The position numbers and the translations under genes were made by a program. A stretch of DNA of 64,000 nucleotides from Candidatus Defluviibacillus avedoerensis (GTDB taxonomy: Bacteria > Pseudomonadota > Gammaproteobacteria > Burkholderiales > Burkholderiaceae_C), in contig JADJBS010000013.1 of assembly GCA_016703665.1 (NCBI GenBank), positions 95,887-159,886 on the forward strand. Reading direction: 5' to 3'. Shown piece after piece: positions 8,431-17,911 of this stretch; positions within the stretch are counted from its first letter, which is position 1, and the number at the start of each line of letters is the position of its first letter. Below the pieces are notes generated by a model. It was not told where the DNA came from. It saw only the letters and a list, made by a program, of their open reading frames with translations, and made no database searches.

Positions 8431-8464
8431 AAAACCCGCCAGCGTGAAGTCTGCTAGGGGTTTT
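8431..8464 (+). terminator. Possible terminator after the GGDEF gene
   Basis: AAAACCC (8431-8437) pairs with GGGTTTT (8458-8464), with a short inner AGC/GCT pairing. It follows the stop codon directly and ends in a T run, but the loop is long. Confidence 0.4.
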
Positions 8465-8474
8465 AAAAAGCGTC

Positions 8475-8502
8475 TATAATCCAAAAATAGAACGATCGTG
8501 CT
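8475..8502 (+). promoter_or_regulatory. etfB promoter -10 and TetR-type palindrome
   Basis: A perfect TATAAT lies at 8475-8480. Just downstream, AGAACGATCGTGCT (8489-8502) is a palindrome with an exact ACGATCGT core and AG/CT outer bases, centred near the expected transcription start. Palindromes with an ACGATCGT core are, as I recall, assigned to TetR-type fatty-acid-degradation regulators in betaproteobacteria. The -35 is not clear. An operator that shuts the etfBA/acyl-CoA dehydrogenase operon in the absence of acyl-CoA is the inferred role. Confidence 0.5.
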
Positions 8503-8625
8503 TTTGTTGCAATGCGATCTTTCCAATCAATCACCAGCGGGACAGCTTCTGTGACTCTCGTCCAGAATAGAATCACTGGTTTACGTTCACGTCAATTCGA
8601 ATTCAACAATCTGGAGCCAACGAGC

Positions 8626-9376
8626 ATGAAGGTACTGGTCGCCGTCAAACGGGTGGTGGACTACAACGTGAAGGTCCGAGTCAAGTCGGACAACACGGGT
8701 GTGGACATCGCCAATGTCAAAATGAGCATGAACCCCTTTGACGAAATTGCCGTTGAAGAAGCCATGCGCCTCAAGGAAAAGGCGTGGCCACTGGAAGTCA
8801 TCGCCGTGTCTTGTGGCGTGGCGCAATGCCAGAAACGCTGCGAACAGCCATGGCCATCGGCGCAGACCGTGGCATCCTGGTGCCAGACCGACGAAGAGCT
8901 GCAACCTCTGGCCGTTGCCAAATTGCTCAAAGCCCTGGTGGCCAAAGAACAACCCGGCCTCGTCATCCTGGGCAAACAAGCCATCGACGACGACTGCAAT
9001 CAAACCGGCCAGATGCTCGCAGCACTTGCCGACATGGGCCAAGGTACCTTTGCGTCCAAGATCGAAATCGCCGACAACAAAGCCCAGATCACCCGTGAAA
9101 TAGACGGTGGTCTCGAAGTCATCGAAGTGGCCTTGCCTGCCGTGATGACCACAGATCTGCGCCTCAATGAGGCCGCTACGTTACCTTGCCCAACATCATG
9201 AAGGCCAAGAAAAAGCAACTCGACACCTTCACCCCGCAGACCTTGGTGTGGACGTCGCCCCGCGCATCAAGACGCTCAAAGTGGAAGACCCACCCAAGCG
9301 CAGCGCCGGTATCAAGGTAGCCGACGTGGCAGCCCTCGTTGATAAATTGAAAAATGAAGCCAGTGATCTGACATGA
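8626..9376 (+). pseudogene. etfB: Electron transfer flavoprotein beta subunit, frameshifted
   Basis: ETF beta, about 249 aa, carries AMP and forms with EtfA the heterodimer that takes electrons from acyl-CoA dehydrogenases and hands them to ETF:quinone oxidoreductase. MKVLVAVKRVVDYNVKVRVK is the standard start; MSMNPFDEIAVEEAMRLKEK, LVILGKQAIDDDCNQTGQM (the ETF beta signature region) and the end VADVAALVDKLKNEA follow. Shifts near 8828 and 8885 compensate each other (correct frame ETLRTAMAIGADRGIL), and one near 9175 restores the TLPNIMKAKKK segment. The ATG at 8626 matches the family start. The stop overlaps the etfA start by ATGA, implying coupled translation. Confidence 0.9.
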
Positions 9377-10301
9377 CTTCTCTCGTTATTGCCGAACACG
9401 ACAACGCCTCTATCAAAGGCGCCACCTCAACACCGTCACCGCTGCGCTTGCCTGCGGTGGTGACGTCCATGTGCTGGTCGCGGGAGCCAATGCCGGTGCC
9501 GCCGCCGCCGCCGCTGCCCAAATCGCAGGTGTCGCCAAAGTCTTGCACGCCGACGGTGAGCAACTCGGCCATGGTCTGGCGGAAAACATCGCAGCCCAGG
9601 TGCTGGCCGTGGCGGGTAATTACAGCCACATCCTGTTCCCTGCTACCGCAGGCGGTAGAACGTGGCACCCCGCGTTGCTGCCAAGCTGGATGTTGGCCAG
9701 ATCAGCGAAATCTCCAAAGTGATCAGTGCTGACACCTTTGAGCGATCCATCTACGCCGGTAACGCGGTGGCGACTGTGCAAAGCACCGACACGACCAAGG
9801 TCATCACCGTGCGCACCACGGGCTTTGACGCTGCTGCTAACGGTGGCGCTGCAGCCGTCGTGAAGCTTAATCGCCGCTGCTGACAGTGGCAAGACCAGCT
9901 TCCTTCGCAGCGAAATCGCTAAAAACGACCGTCCCGAACTCACGGCAGCCAAGATCATCGTCTCTGGTGGCCGGGCGCTCGGCAGTGCCGAAAGTTCGCC
10001 GAAGTCATCACACCCTGGCCGACAAAGCTTGGAGCCGCCATGGGCGCGAGCCGCGCTGCGGTGGACGCGCGGCTATGCACCCAACGACTGGCAAGTGGGT
10101 CAGACCGGCAAGATCGTGGCGCCGCAGCTCTATGTGGCCTGCGGCATCAGCGGAGCGATCCAGCATCTGGCGGGTATGAAGGATTCCAAGGTGATCGTGG
10201 CGATCAACAAGGACCCTGAGGCCCCGATCTTTTCGGTGGCTGACTATGGGCTGGAGGCGGACTTGTTTACCGCCGTCCCCGAGTTGGTTAACGCACTGTA
10301 A
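9373..10301 (+). pseudogene. etfA: Electron transfer flavoprotein alpha subunit, frameshifted
   Basis: FAD-binding partner of EtfB, about 309 aa when repaired. Start MTSLVIAEHDNASIKGAT is canonical. Pieces in different frames read HVLVAGANAGAAAAAAAQIAG, HILFPATAGGRTW, DVGQISEISKVISADTFER, KIIVSGGRALGSAE, and the FAD-binding end YAPNDWQVGQTGKIVAPQLY, VACGISGAIQHLAGMKDSK and FSVADYGLEADLFTAVPEL. At least five single-base shifts occur (near 9435, 9660, 9870, 9990 and 10060). The FAD signature GQTGKIVAP-LY is intact. It probably forms an operon with etfB and the following acyl-CoA dehydrogenase, although a hairpin lies in the gap at 10320-10341. Confidence 0.9.
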
Positions 10302-10319
10302 TTCAGCAACTTAACCCAC

Positions 10320-10341
10320 AAGGCATCGTTCGCGATGCCTT
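10320..10341 (+). terminator. Hairpin between etfA and the acyl-CoA dehydrogenase gene
   Basis: AAGGCATCG, loop TTCG, CGATGCCTT: a perfect 9-bp stem with a four-base loop, followed by the partly T-rich TTGTCATATTT. It may be a partial terminator or mRNA stabiliser that sets different levels of ETF and dehydrogenase. Confidence 0.5.
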
Positions 10342-10375
10342 TGTCATATTTGAAGTGACTTAAAGAGACAAAACC

Positions 10376-12161
10376 ATGAGCTACATCGCCCCCGTCAAAG
10401 ACATGATGTTCAACATCCAGCACCTGGCTAATTTGGAGCAGGTGGCTCAGATGCCCGGCTTTGAAGACGCCGGACTGAGACCGCACAAGCCGTGCTGGAG
10501 GAATGTGCCAAGCTGACAGGGGCGTGATTGCACCATTGAACGTCGAAGGTGACCGCAACCCCAGTAGCTGGAAGGACGGCGTCGTCACGGCAACACCGGG
10601 CTTCAAAGAAGCCTACAAACAGTTTGCCGACGGTGGCTGGCAGGGCTTGCAACACCCGGCCGATTGGGGTGGTCAGGGCTTGCCCAAGACCATTGGTGCC
10701 GCCTGCGGCGAGATGCTTAACTCGGCCAACATGAGCTTTGCGCTGTGCCCGCTGCTGACTGATGGCGCGATCGAGGCGCTGCTGACCGCTGGCTCGGACG
10801 AACTCAAAACGATCTATCTGGAGAAACTGATCTCCGGCGAGTGGACCGGTACCATGAACCTGACAGAGCCACAGGCGGGATCAGACTTGGCAGCTGTGCG
10901 TACCCGTGCCGAACCTCAGCCGGACGGTACCTACCGCGTCTTTGGCACCAAGATCTTCATCACCTGGGGTGAGCACAACATGGCGGACAACATTGTCCAC
11001 TTGGTCCTCGCCCGTGTGCAGGGCGCGCCCGAGGGCGTCAAGGGCATCAGCCTGTTTGTCTGCCCCAAATTCATGGTTAAGCCTGATGGCTCCCTTGGCG
11101 ACCGCAACGATGTTCACTGCGTGAGCATTGAGCACAAGATGGGCATCAAGGCCAGTCCCACTGCAGTGCTGCAATTTGGCGACCATGGTGGCGCTGTGGG
11201 CTACTTGGTGGGCCACGAAAACCGGGGCCTGGAATACATGTTCATCATGATGAATGCCGCGCGTTACGGCGTAGGTGTACAGGGCATTGCGATTGCTGAG
11301 CGCGCTTACCAAAAGGCCGTGACTTTGCCAAAGACCGTGTGCAAAGCCGTCCGGTGGATGGCAGCCTGCCCTCCAGCGGTTCGATCATCCATCATCCTGA
11401 CGTCAAGCGCATGCTGATGATGATGCGTGCCTACACCGAAGGCTGTCGCGCTATGGCATCGACCGCTGCTGCGGCCTACGACGCTGCGCACCATCACCCT
11501 GACGCTGACACCCGCAAGCAGAACCAGGCCTTCTATGAATACCTCGTGCCGCTGGTCAAGGGCTACAGCACCGAGATGAGCCTGGAAGTCACCTCACTTG
11601 GTGTGCAGGTGCACGGTGGCATGGGCTTTATCGAGGAAACTGGTGCCGCTCAGTACTACCGCGATGCCAAAATTCTGACCATTTACGAAGGCACCACTGC
11701 CATCCAGGCCAACGACTTGGTGGGCCGCAAAACCTCGCGCGATGGTGGTCAGACACCCAAGGCCATCTGCACTCAGATCGAGGCCACTGAGGCAACGCTG
11801 ACAGCCAGCGGAACTGCTGATGCGCTGGCTGTCGCCAAGCGCTTGAAAGCCGCACGCTTGGCCATGCTGGACGTTGTGAACTTTGTCGCAGGCAACACCA
11901 AGGCCAGCCCCAATGCGGTATTTGCGGGCAGTGTGCCTTACTTGATGCTCGCGGGAAATGTGGTGGCCGGTTGGCAGTTGGCCCGTGCCCTCTTGGTAGC
12001 ACAGGACATGGCTGCCAATGGAGACGATGCGGCCTTTGCCCCAGCTAAGATCGTGACTGCGCTTTTATGCCGATCACATCCTGACCAAAGCCCCAGGCCT
12101 GCGCGATAGCATTGTCGAAGGTGCAAACGCTGTGACGGCGCTCGCACTGGATGCATTTTGA
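10376..12161 (+). pseudogene. Acyl-CoA dehydrogenase with C-terminal extension domain, frameshifted
   Basis: About 595 aa when repaired, the size of the acyl-CoA dehydrogenases that carry an extra C-terminal domain and act on medium to long acyl-CoA with ETF as acceptor. MSYIAPVKDMMFNIQHLANL is the typical start. MNLTEPQAGSDLAAVRTRA, TKIFITWGEHNMADNIVHLV, HKMGIKASPTAVLQF and VQVHGGMGFIEETGAAQYYRD with ILTIYEGTTAIQANDL are core FAD and substrate motifs. Shifts lie near 10471, at a G run near 10515, at a T run near 11325 and near 12062. Repaired, it ends in VEGANAVTALALDAF (TGA 12159-12161). It lies directly downstream of etfBA, its electron acceptor. Confidence 0.9.
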
Positions 12162-12268
12162 GTCGTTTTTACTCTTAAAACGATAGCTTAAAAACTATAT
12201 CATTATTGCCGAAACAGCATATTTATGTTCAAGTTTCTGCTTGAAAGAAGGAGACAACATAGTCCAAA

Positions 12269-13213
12269 TTGCCCAAAATACTTCAGAATCTTCCGCTGCC
12301 CATCATTGGGTCACCCCTGTTCATCATCAGCAACCCCAAGTTGGTGATTGAGCAATGCAAGGCTGGCGTTGTGGGTTCTATGCCTGCATTGAACGCTCGC
12401 CCGGCTGCGCAATTGGATGAATGGCTGGCAGAAATCACTGAAGCGCTGGCTGCCTATAACCAAGCTAACCCAGACAAACCTGCAGCGCCCTTTGCCATTA
12501 ACCAGATCGTGCACAAGAGCAACGATCGCCTTGACCATGACATGGAACTGGTGGCCAAGTACAAGGTGCCGATCATCATCACCTCGCTCGGCGCGAGAGT
12601 TGACATCAACGAAGCCATTCATGCCTATGGTGGCGTGGTCATGCATGACTTGATCACCAACGCATTTGCCCACAAGGCCATCGAAAAGGGCGCCGATGGC
12701 CTGATCGCGGTGGCTGCGGGTGCTGGTGGCCATGCAGGAGTCAAAAGTCCGTTTGCCCTGATCCAGGAAATCCGTCAGTGGTTTGACGGCCCTCTGGCAC
12801 TCAGTGGCTCGATCGCCAGTGGCGACGCAGTGCTTGCGGCACAGGCCATGGGTGCAGACTTTGCCTACATCGGCTCTGCCTTCATTGCGACAGAAGAAGC
12901 GCGTGCAGCAGACGGCTACAAACAGGCCATTGTGGACAGCAACAGCGACGACATCGTCTACTCCAACCTGTTTACCGGCGTGCATGGCAACTACCTCAAG
13001 CCAAGCATCGTGGCAGCTGGGCTTGACCCTGACAACCTGCCGCAGAGCGACCCCAGCAAGATGAATTTCGGTGGTGACGCCAAAAAGGCCTGGAAAGACA
13101 TTTGGGGCTGTGGCCAGGGTATTGGCGCGATCACAGAGGTGGCTACCACAGCCAACATGGTGGCTCGCCTCAAGCGCGAATACCTCGTAGCACGCGCCCG
13201 CCTCGCCCTGTGA
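12269..13213 (+). CDS. NAD(P)H-dependent flavin oxidoreductase, nitronate monooxygenase family
   Basis: FMN-dependent TIM-barrel protein of the 2-nitropropane dioxygenase/nitronate monooxygenase family, 314 aa. LPLPIIGSPLFIIS, NPKLVIEQCKAGVVGSMPAL, AAGAGGHAG (FMN phosphate loop), GPLALSGSIASGDAVLAAQA and MGADFAYIGSAF are characteristic. In beta-oxidation loci this group often acts as an enoyl-CoA-reductase-like or quinone-reductase-like enzyme, so true nitronate activity is not certain. Start: AAGGAG (12248-12253) is followed at the right spacing by ATAG instead of ATG; removing the extra A at 12261 gives ATG-TCC-AAA-TTG in frame. As written, only TTG 12269 is available. The end overlaps the next start (TGA in GTGA). 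Confidence 0.88.
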   Translation: MPKILQNLPLPIIGSPLFIISNPKLVIEQCKAGVVGSMPALNARPAAQLDEWLAEITEALAAYNQANPDKPAAPFAINQIVHKSNDRLDHDMELVAKYKVPIIITSLGARVDINEAIHAYGGVVMHDLITNAFAHKAIEKGADGLIAVAAGAGGHAGVKSPFALIQEIRQWFDGPLALSGSIASGDAVLAAQAMGADFAYIGSAFIATEEARAADGYKQAIVDSNSDDIVYSNLFTGVHGNYLKPSIVAAGLDPDNLPQSDPSKMNFGGDAKKAWKDIWGCGQGIGAITEVATTANMVARLKREYLVARARLAL

Positions 13214-14340
13214 GCGCTGTGGGCGGTAAGCCGCCCCACCGCTCAGCGCTTATCGACGTGCTCAAGGGCACGGCTTGCTTGGTGATTGTCTGCCACCACA
13301 TGGTGTCATATGGCCCCATGGTGGACGTGGTGCGCGGTTTTGCACCGGGTTTTATTGCATGGCTCTACGACTACGGGCGGTTTGCCGTGCAGGTATTTTT
13401 GGTCGTGGCTGGCTACGTCGCTGCTGACAGCCTGGCGCCTGCTGGTGCGGCCAATTTTCGGTCAGTGAGCGTTCAGCTTGCCAAGCGCTATTGGCGACTG
13501 CTTGCGCCCTTTCTGGTGGCACTGACCGCTGCATTGGCAGCAGCCAGCTTGGCACGAACCTGGCATCACCCTGACTCGGTTCCTGCTGCAGCAAGTATCG
13601 GGGCAGTGATTGCGCATTTGCTGATGCTGCAGGACCTTCTCGGTGTTCCCGGCTTGTCCGCTGGTGTCTGGTACCTGTCGATTGACCTTCAGTTGTTTGC
13701 TTGTACGGTGCTGATCCTGGCAGTGGCGCCTTGGCTCGCCAAGCACCTGGTGATTGTGTCTGCTCAGCACCTGGGAATCGCTTTAGTGCTGGGGCTGACC
13801 TGTGTCTCATTGGTCTGGTTGAATCGCATCCCAGCGCTGGATGCGACGGCCTTGTATTTCTACGGTGCCTATGGCATGGGGATGCTGACATGTTGGGGCG
13901 TCCGCACGAACACCGTACTGAAACGAAGGGCGTGGTTTTGTATGGTTAGCGCTTTGGTGGTGGCCGCATTGGCTGTCGATTTCAGAGGGCGCCTACTGTT
14001 GGCCGGATTGGTGGCCGCCCTTTTGTGGTCTTGCGCAACATCCGCCAGCGTGCAGGGCTATATGTCTGCCACTGCCTTCGGGCCTTTGCGCTACGTGGGG
14101 CGGATTTCGTATTCCGTGTTTTGATTCATTACCCCGTGCTGTTGGTGTTCAATGCGCTTATCGGGCTGTGTTGGCCCGCGTCACCTGGGGTCAATCTGCT
14201 TGGCATGCTGGGGGGTATTGGCTTGTTCGGTTGGACTAGCGGACCGGATGTACAGGGGGATCGAAACCCAGCCGCCCTCTGGCCGACTTGCAGCGGCCCT
14301 TTTGGCACCGCTGCTGCTGGTGAGTGCAATCACCCATTGA
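13210..14340 (+). pseudogene. Acyltransferase family 3 (OafA/YrhL-like) membrane protein, frameshifted
   Basis: Multi-spanning acyltransferase, about 376 aa when repaired. The GTG start at 13210 overlaps the previous stop. The family opening ALIDVLKGTACLVIVCHHMV holds the conserved RxxxLR/H-type region with the catalytic His; FAVQVFLVVAGYVAADSL and GVWYLSIDLQLFAC follow, then about ten helices. The frame breaks at a T run (14119-14122): as written GRISYSVF is followed by stop, while one added T gives SVFLIHYPVLLVFNALIG, the conserved end. A second shift near 14240 leads to AALLAPLLLVSAITH and the stop at 14340. It probably acylates a surface polysaccharide or lipid; its link to beta-oxidation genes is positional only. 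It converges with the CaiB-like gene, two bases apart. Confidence 0.82.
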
Positions 14341-14342
14341 GT

Positions 14343-15251
14343 TCAGCTTGCCATCGCATGCAAAGGGATGTCCTTTTCTTCCTAACTGAGCGAGTTCGGC
14401 GCAAGTCTTCTTTCGCAAGAATCGTGCAATTTTTTGGTGGGTATCGGCTTCAAACATCGTGGTGCGCCCGGGTATGCCAGCACCGGCAACTGAGCACAGC
14501 GACGCTGCAAAGTGGGGCTCTAACGCCGCAACTGCAACGCGCCCGTCTTTGCAAGCGTAAACGCGGTAGCCAGCGTGTGCGCCACCAACGGAGCCCTGGG
14601 GCAGCGTCAGCCCCCAACTGCGTGGCAAGGCGAGATAAGCGGCTGCGTCTGACAAGGCCACTTCCATGAACACGCCGGGCGCGGGTTTGCCGGGCTTGGC
14701 TTTGGCGCGTTGGTGCAGCAGGGCCTGCAATACCGCCTCGCTGGTCATGAGTGAGCCACCCATGTCGGCATACAGGGTAGGGGGCAGATCCAGTCCGGTT
14801 ACCAGCCCGTTGTCTGCCAGGTAGGTCAGGTCATGCCCAGGTTCTTCGGCACGTGCACCGGGGGCGCCCACAATCGCCACCTGCGACAGGGCTGGGAAGG
14901 CCTTGTGCAAGGCCTTCCAGTCCAAGCCCAGGCGTGCCATGGCTGACGGACGGAACGAGGTTAGCAGCACCTGTGCCTTGCTCAGTTCCTTGGCCAGTGT
15001 CTTTTGGCCCTTCTCGGTTTTCAGGTCCGCCCGCACGATGCGCATGCCCTTGTGCATCGTGCCATAGGCGCTAGGTTGTATTGGCCCATAGGGTCACCAC
15101 TTTTGCCACCGGCTGGTGCAAGCGGCTCAAGCTTCACGCAGGTCGCGCCCATGGCGCACAAGCGCATCAGAGCGGCAGGGCCCGGCAGATTGAGGGCTAG
15201 GCTCACAATGCGCACGCCGCGCAAGGGTTTCAGTGTGATGGGAGTACTCAT
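14343..15251 (-). pseudogene. CaiB/BaiF CoA-transferase / alpha-methylacyl-CoA racemase-like, frameshifted
   Basis: Family III CoA-transferase fold, about 302 aa when repaired, slightly short for the group (about 350-400). Start MSTPITLKPLRGVRIVSLAL, then NLPGPAALMRLCAMGATCVK, the conserved CoA-binding opening; LLTSFRPSAMARLGLDWKAL and DLTYLADNGLVTG (the Asp region), then GVFMEVALSDAAAYLALP. The break near 15074 is a missing C in a C run (correct frame QYNPSAYGTMHKGMRIV); that near 14375 is an A-run length change, after which the C-terminus reads DIPLHAMAS. Members either move CoA between acyl groups or racemise 2-methylacyl-CoA; with acyl-CoA dehydrogenases around it, breakdown of methyl-branched acids is plausible but inferred. 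Confidence 0.85.
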
Positions 15252-15321
15252 GATATTGCTGTAAAAATAATAGCGGAAAAGGTTTATTTGATAAGCCGAA
15301 AAGGCCTGTTTGACTCTAAAT

Positions 15322-16482
15322 TCAGCGGCTCGGAAGGCCCATGGACCTTGAGATGACTTCTTTCATGATCTCATTGGTGCCGCCATATATCCGCTGCACT
15401 CGTGCATCTGCGTAGGCGCGCGTGATGGGGTATTCCCACATGTAGCCGTAGCCACCAAAAAGCTGAACGCATTCGTCCATCACTTTGCATTGCAAATCAC
15501 TGGTCCAGTACTTGGCCATGCTGGCGGTTGCTGTGTCAAGTTTGCCGTGCATCAGCAGGTCAGTGCATTTGTCCACAAACACGCGGGCCACTTGCACCTG
15601 GGTTTGCAATTCGGCCAAGGTGTAGCGAGTGTTTTGGTAGGCGGCGACGGCTTGACCAAAGACCTGGCGTTCTTTCACATAAGCCACCGTCCAGTCGATG
15701 GCAGATTGCGCGGCTGCAATGGCCTGGATGGCGATTTGTAGACGCTCCCAAGGGAGCTGCTCCATAAGACAAATAAATCCACGGTTGAGTTGGGCTTCTC
15801 CTCCCAACAAATGGTCTGCAGGCACCTTGACATTGTCAAAAAAAAGTTCAGACGTGTCTTGCGCTTTGAGTCCCAACTTTTTGAGCCGCTTGCCTTTTTC
15901 AAATCCCGCCATGCCGCGTTCAACCATCAGCAGGCTTGTTCCTTTCGCACCCGCTGCAGGGCCGGTCTTAGCGACCACCACCACCACGTCAGCATGCCAG
16001 CCGTTGGTGATAAAGGTCTTGCTGCCATTCAGGACAAAGTGGTCACTCTGGCGGATGGCGGTGGCTTTAACGCCTTGAAGGTCAGACCCAGCAGAGGGCT
16101 CGGTCATGGCAATGGCACCCACGATTTCGCCTGTGACCATCTTGGGCAGGTACTTGTGTTTTTGTTCTTCAGTGCCGTAGTGCAATATGTAGGGTGCGAC
16201 GATTTCGTTGTGCAGGCCAAAGCCCAGACCGGTAAAACCTGCGGCACTGATTTCTTCGATCTGCACCACGCTGAACAGCTTGTCTGCAGCAGCGCCACCA
16301 TAGGCTTCGGGCAGGCTCACGCCCAGAAAGCCGTTCTCGCCAGCTTTGAGCCAGATCTCGCGGTCCACATAGCCTTGCTCCTCCCAGGCTTCGTGATGAG
16401 GTGCAACTTCTTTGGCCAAAAAGCGCCGGAAGCTGTCCCGGAAGGCCTCATGTTCTGCATTGAAAAGGGTACGTTCAATCAT
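15322..16482 (-). CDS. Acyl-CoA dehydrogenase
   Basis: 386 aa, full length and unbroken. MIERTLFNAEHEAFRDSFRR opens the N-terminal helical domain; AIAMTEPSAGSDLQGVKATA and FVLNGSKTFITNGWHADVVV form the middle FAD/substrate beta domain; QLPWERLQIAIQAI holds the Glu region typical of the long-chain/isovaleryl type base; FGGYGYMWEYPITRAYADAR and RIYGGTNEIMKEVISRSMG close the fold. It introduces the 2,3 double bond in acyl-CoA and gives electrons to ETF. The gene is divergent from the thiolase gene; the shared 118-base gap should hold both promoters, but I see no convincing -35/-10 pair. It is one of the few intact genes of this part of the window. Confidence 0.93.
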   Translation of the reverse strand: MIERTLFNAEHEAFRDSFRRFLAKEVAPHHEAWEEQGYVDREIWLKAGENGFLGVSLPEAYGGAAADKLFSVVQIEEISAAGFTGLGFGLHNEIVAPYILHYGTEEQKHKYLPKMVTGEIVGAIAMTEPSAGSDLQGVKATAIRQSDHFVLNGSKTFITNGWHADVVVVVAKTGPAAGAKGTSLLMVERGMAGFEKGKRLKKLGLKAQDTSELFFDNVKVPADHLLGGEAQLNRGFICLMEQLPWERLQIAIQAIAAAQSAIDWTVAYVKERQVFGQAVAAYQNTRYTLAELQTQVQVARVFVDKCTDLLMHGKLDTATASMAKYWTSDLQCKVMDECVQLFGGYGYMWEYPITRAYADARVQRIYGGTNEIMKEVISRSMGLPSR

Positions 16483-16600
16483 AGAGATGTCACCTATTTG
16501 ACTTCAATTGGGTATTTTCACAGAGCATTTGCTTGGTGAAAAATTCTATACTGTAAGCCTGTTTTCCTAACCTTTCCCAACTGATCTCACGGAGAAACCC

Positions 16601-17807
16601 ATGACTGAAGCATTTGTGTATGACGCCATCCGCACGCCGCGCGGCAAAGGTAAGAAGGATGGGAGCCTGCATGAGGTTAAACCTGTGAATTTGTTGGCGG
16701 GCTTGTTGACCCGTCTGCAAGCACGCAATGGCTTTGACACCGCCAAGGTGGACGACGTGGTCATGGGGGTGGTGTCTCCTGTGGGTGAGCAGGGCTCAGT
16801 GATCGCCAAAGTCGCGGCACTCAAGGCGGGATGGGATTACCAGTGCGCAGGCGTGCAGGTCAACCGCTTTTTGCGCGTCTGGCCTGGAAGCAGTCAACCT
16901 GGCTGCCCAAAAAGTGCGTTCCGGTTGGGAAGACTTGGTTGTTGCTGGTGGCGTTGAGAGCATGAGCCGTGTGCCAATTGGTTCTGACGGTGGTGCTTGG
17001 GCACAAGACCCAGAAACCAACTCGCAAACCCTGTTTGTGCCACAAGGCATCGGTGCTGACCTGATTGCGACCATGGAAGGATTCACACGCCAGGATGTGG
17101 ATGCTTTCGCGCTTGAGTCGCAAAAGCGCGCGGCTGCCGCCCGCGCGGCTGGCTACTTCAAGCGTTCGGTGGTGCCTGTCACCGATTTTTTGGGGCAGAC
17201 CATTTTGGAAGAAGACGAGTTCATCAAGCCCCATACCACTCTGGAAGGTCTTGCGTCGCTCAAGCCCGCGTTTGAACAGATGGGGGCCATGGGCTTTGAC
17301 CAAGTTGCATTGAACCGCTATCCGCAAGTCGAACGTATTTACCATGTGCACCACGCGGGCAATTCGTCGGGCATTGTCGATGGCGCAGCCGCCGTGCTGA
17401 TTGGCTCAGAGGCCGCCGGCAAGCATCACAAGCTGACCCCTCGTGCTCGCATCGTGTCTGCTGCCTTGAGCGGCGCTGACCCCACCATCATGCTGACTGG
17501 CCCCATGCCTGCTGCACGCAAAGCATTGGCAAAAGCGGGCATGACGATGGATCAGATGGATCTGGTGGAAATTAACGAAGCCTTTGCTGCCGTGGCCATG
17601 CGGTTCATGAAGGAAATGAAGGTGCCACACGAGAAGGTCAACGTGAACGGCGGTGCCATTGCCATGGGCCACCCGCTCGGCGCGACCGGTGCCATGATTC
17701 TGGGGACCTTGATCGATGAACTGCATCGCCGCAACTTGCGCTACGGCATGGCCACCCTGTGCGTGGGCGGGGGCATGGGCATTGCCACCATTGTTGAACG
17801 CATTTGA
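16601..17807 (+). pseudogene. Acetyl-CoA acyltransferase (thiolase), one frameshift at the active-site Cys
   Basis: Thiolase of about 401 aa, the last step of beta-oxidation. MTEAFVYDAIRTPRGKGKK is the classic start. The reading frame breaks at a five-T run (16868-16872): as written NRFLRVWPG, but with one T fewer NRFCASGLEAVNLAAQKV, whose Cys is the nucleophile. The rest is continuous: VVAGGVESMSRVPIG, HAGNSSGIVDGAAAVLIGSE, LVEINEAFAAVA (catalytic His region precedes), NVNGGAIAMGHPLGATGAMI and the terminal CVGGGMGIATIVERI, which supplies the second active-site Cys. It heads a likely operon with fadB and the enoyl-CoA hydratase. A single homopolymer event in an otherwise perfect gene favours a sequencing error. 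Confidence 0.9.
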
Positions 17808-17911
17808 CCCACATGCCGCCACGCTCCACCGTTGTCCGGGTCGCGGCCCGGCGGCGGGCAGGGACACCCTGCGGTATGCACTGTGTTACACACTAAACCT
17901 CAATTCAGAAA

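Noticed and set aside
12269..13213. True nitronate detoxification gene
   Set aside because: The family signature is clear, but placement inside a beta-oxidation locus makes a flavin reductase role in lipid catabolism equally likely, so I did not assign the specific activity.
15790..16539. 249-codon plus-strand frame
   Set aside because: Antisense to the intact acyl-CoA dehydrogenase gene with no recognisable product.
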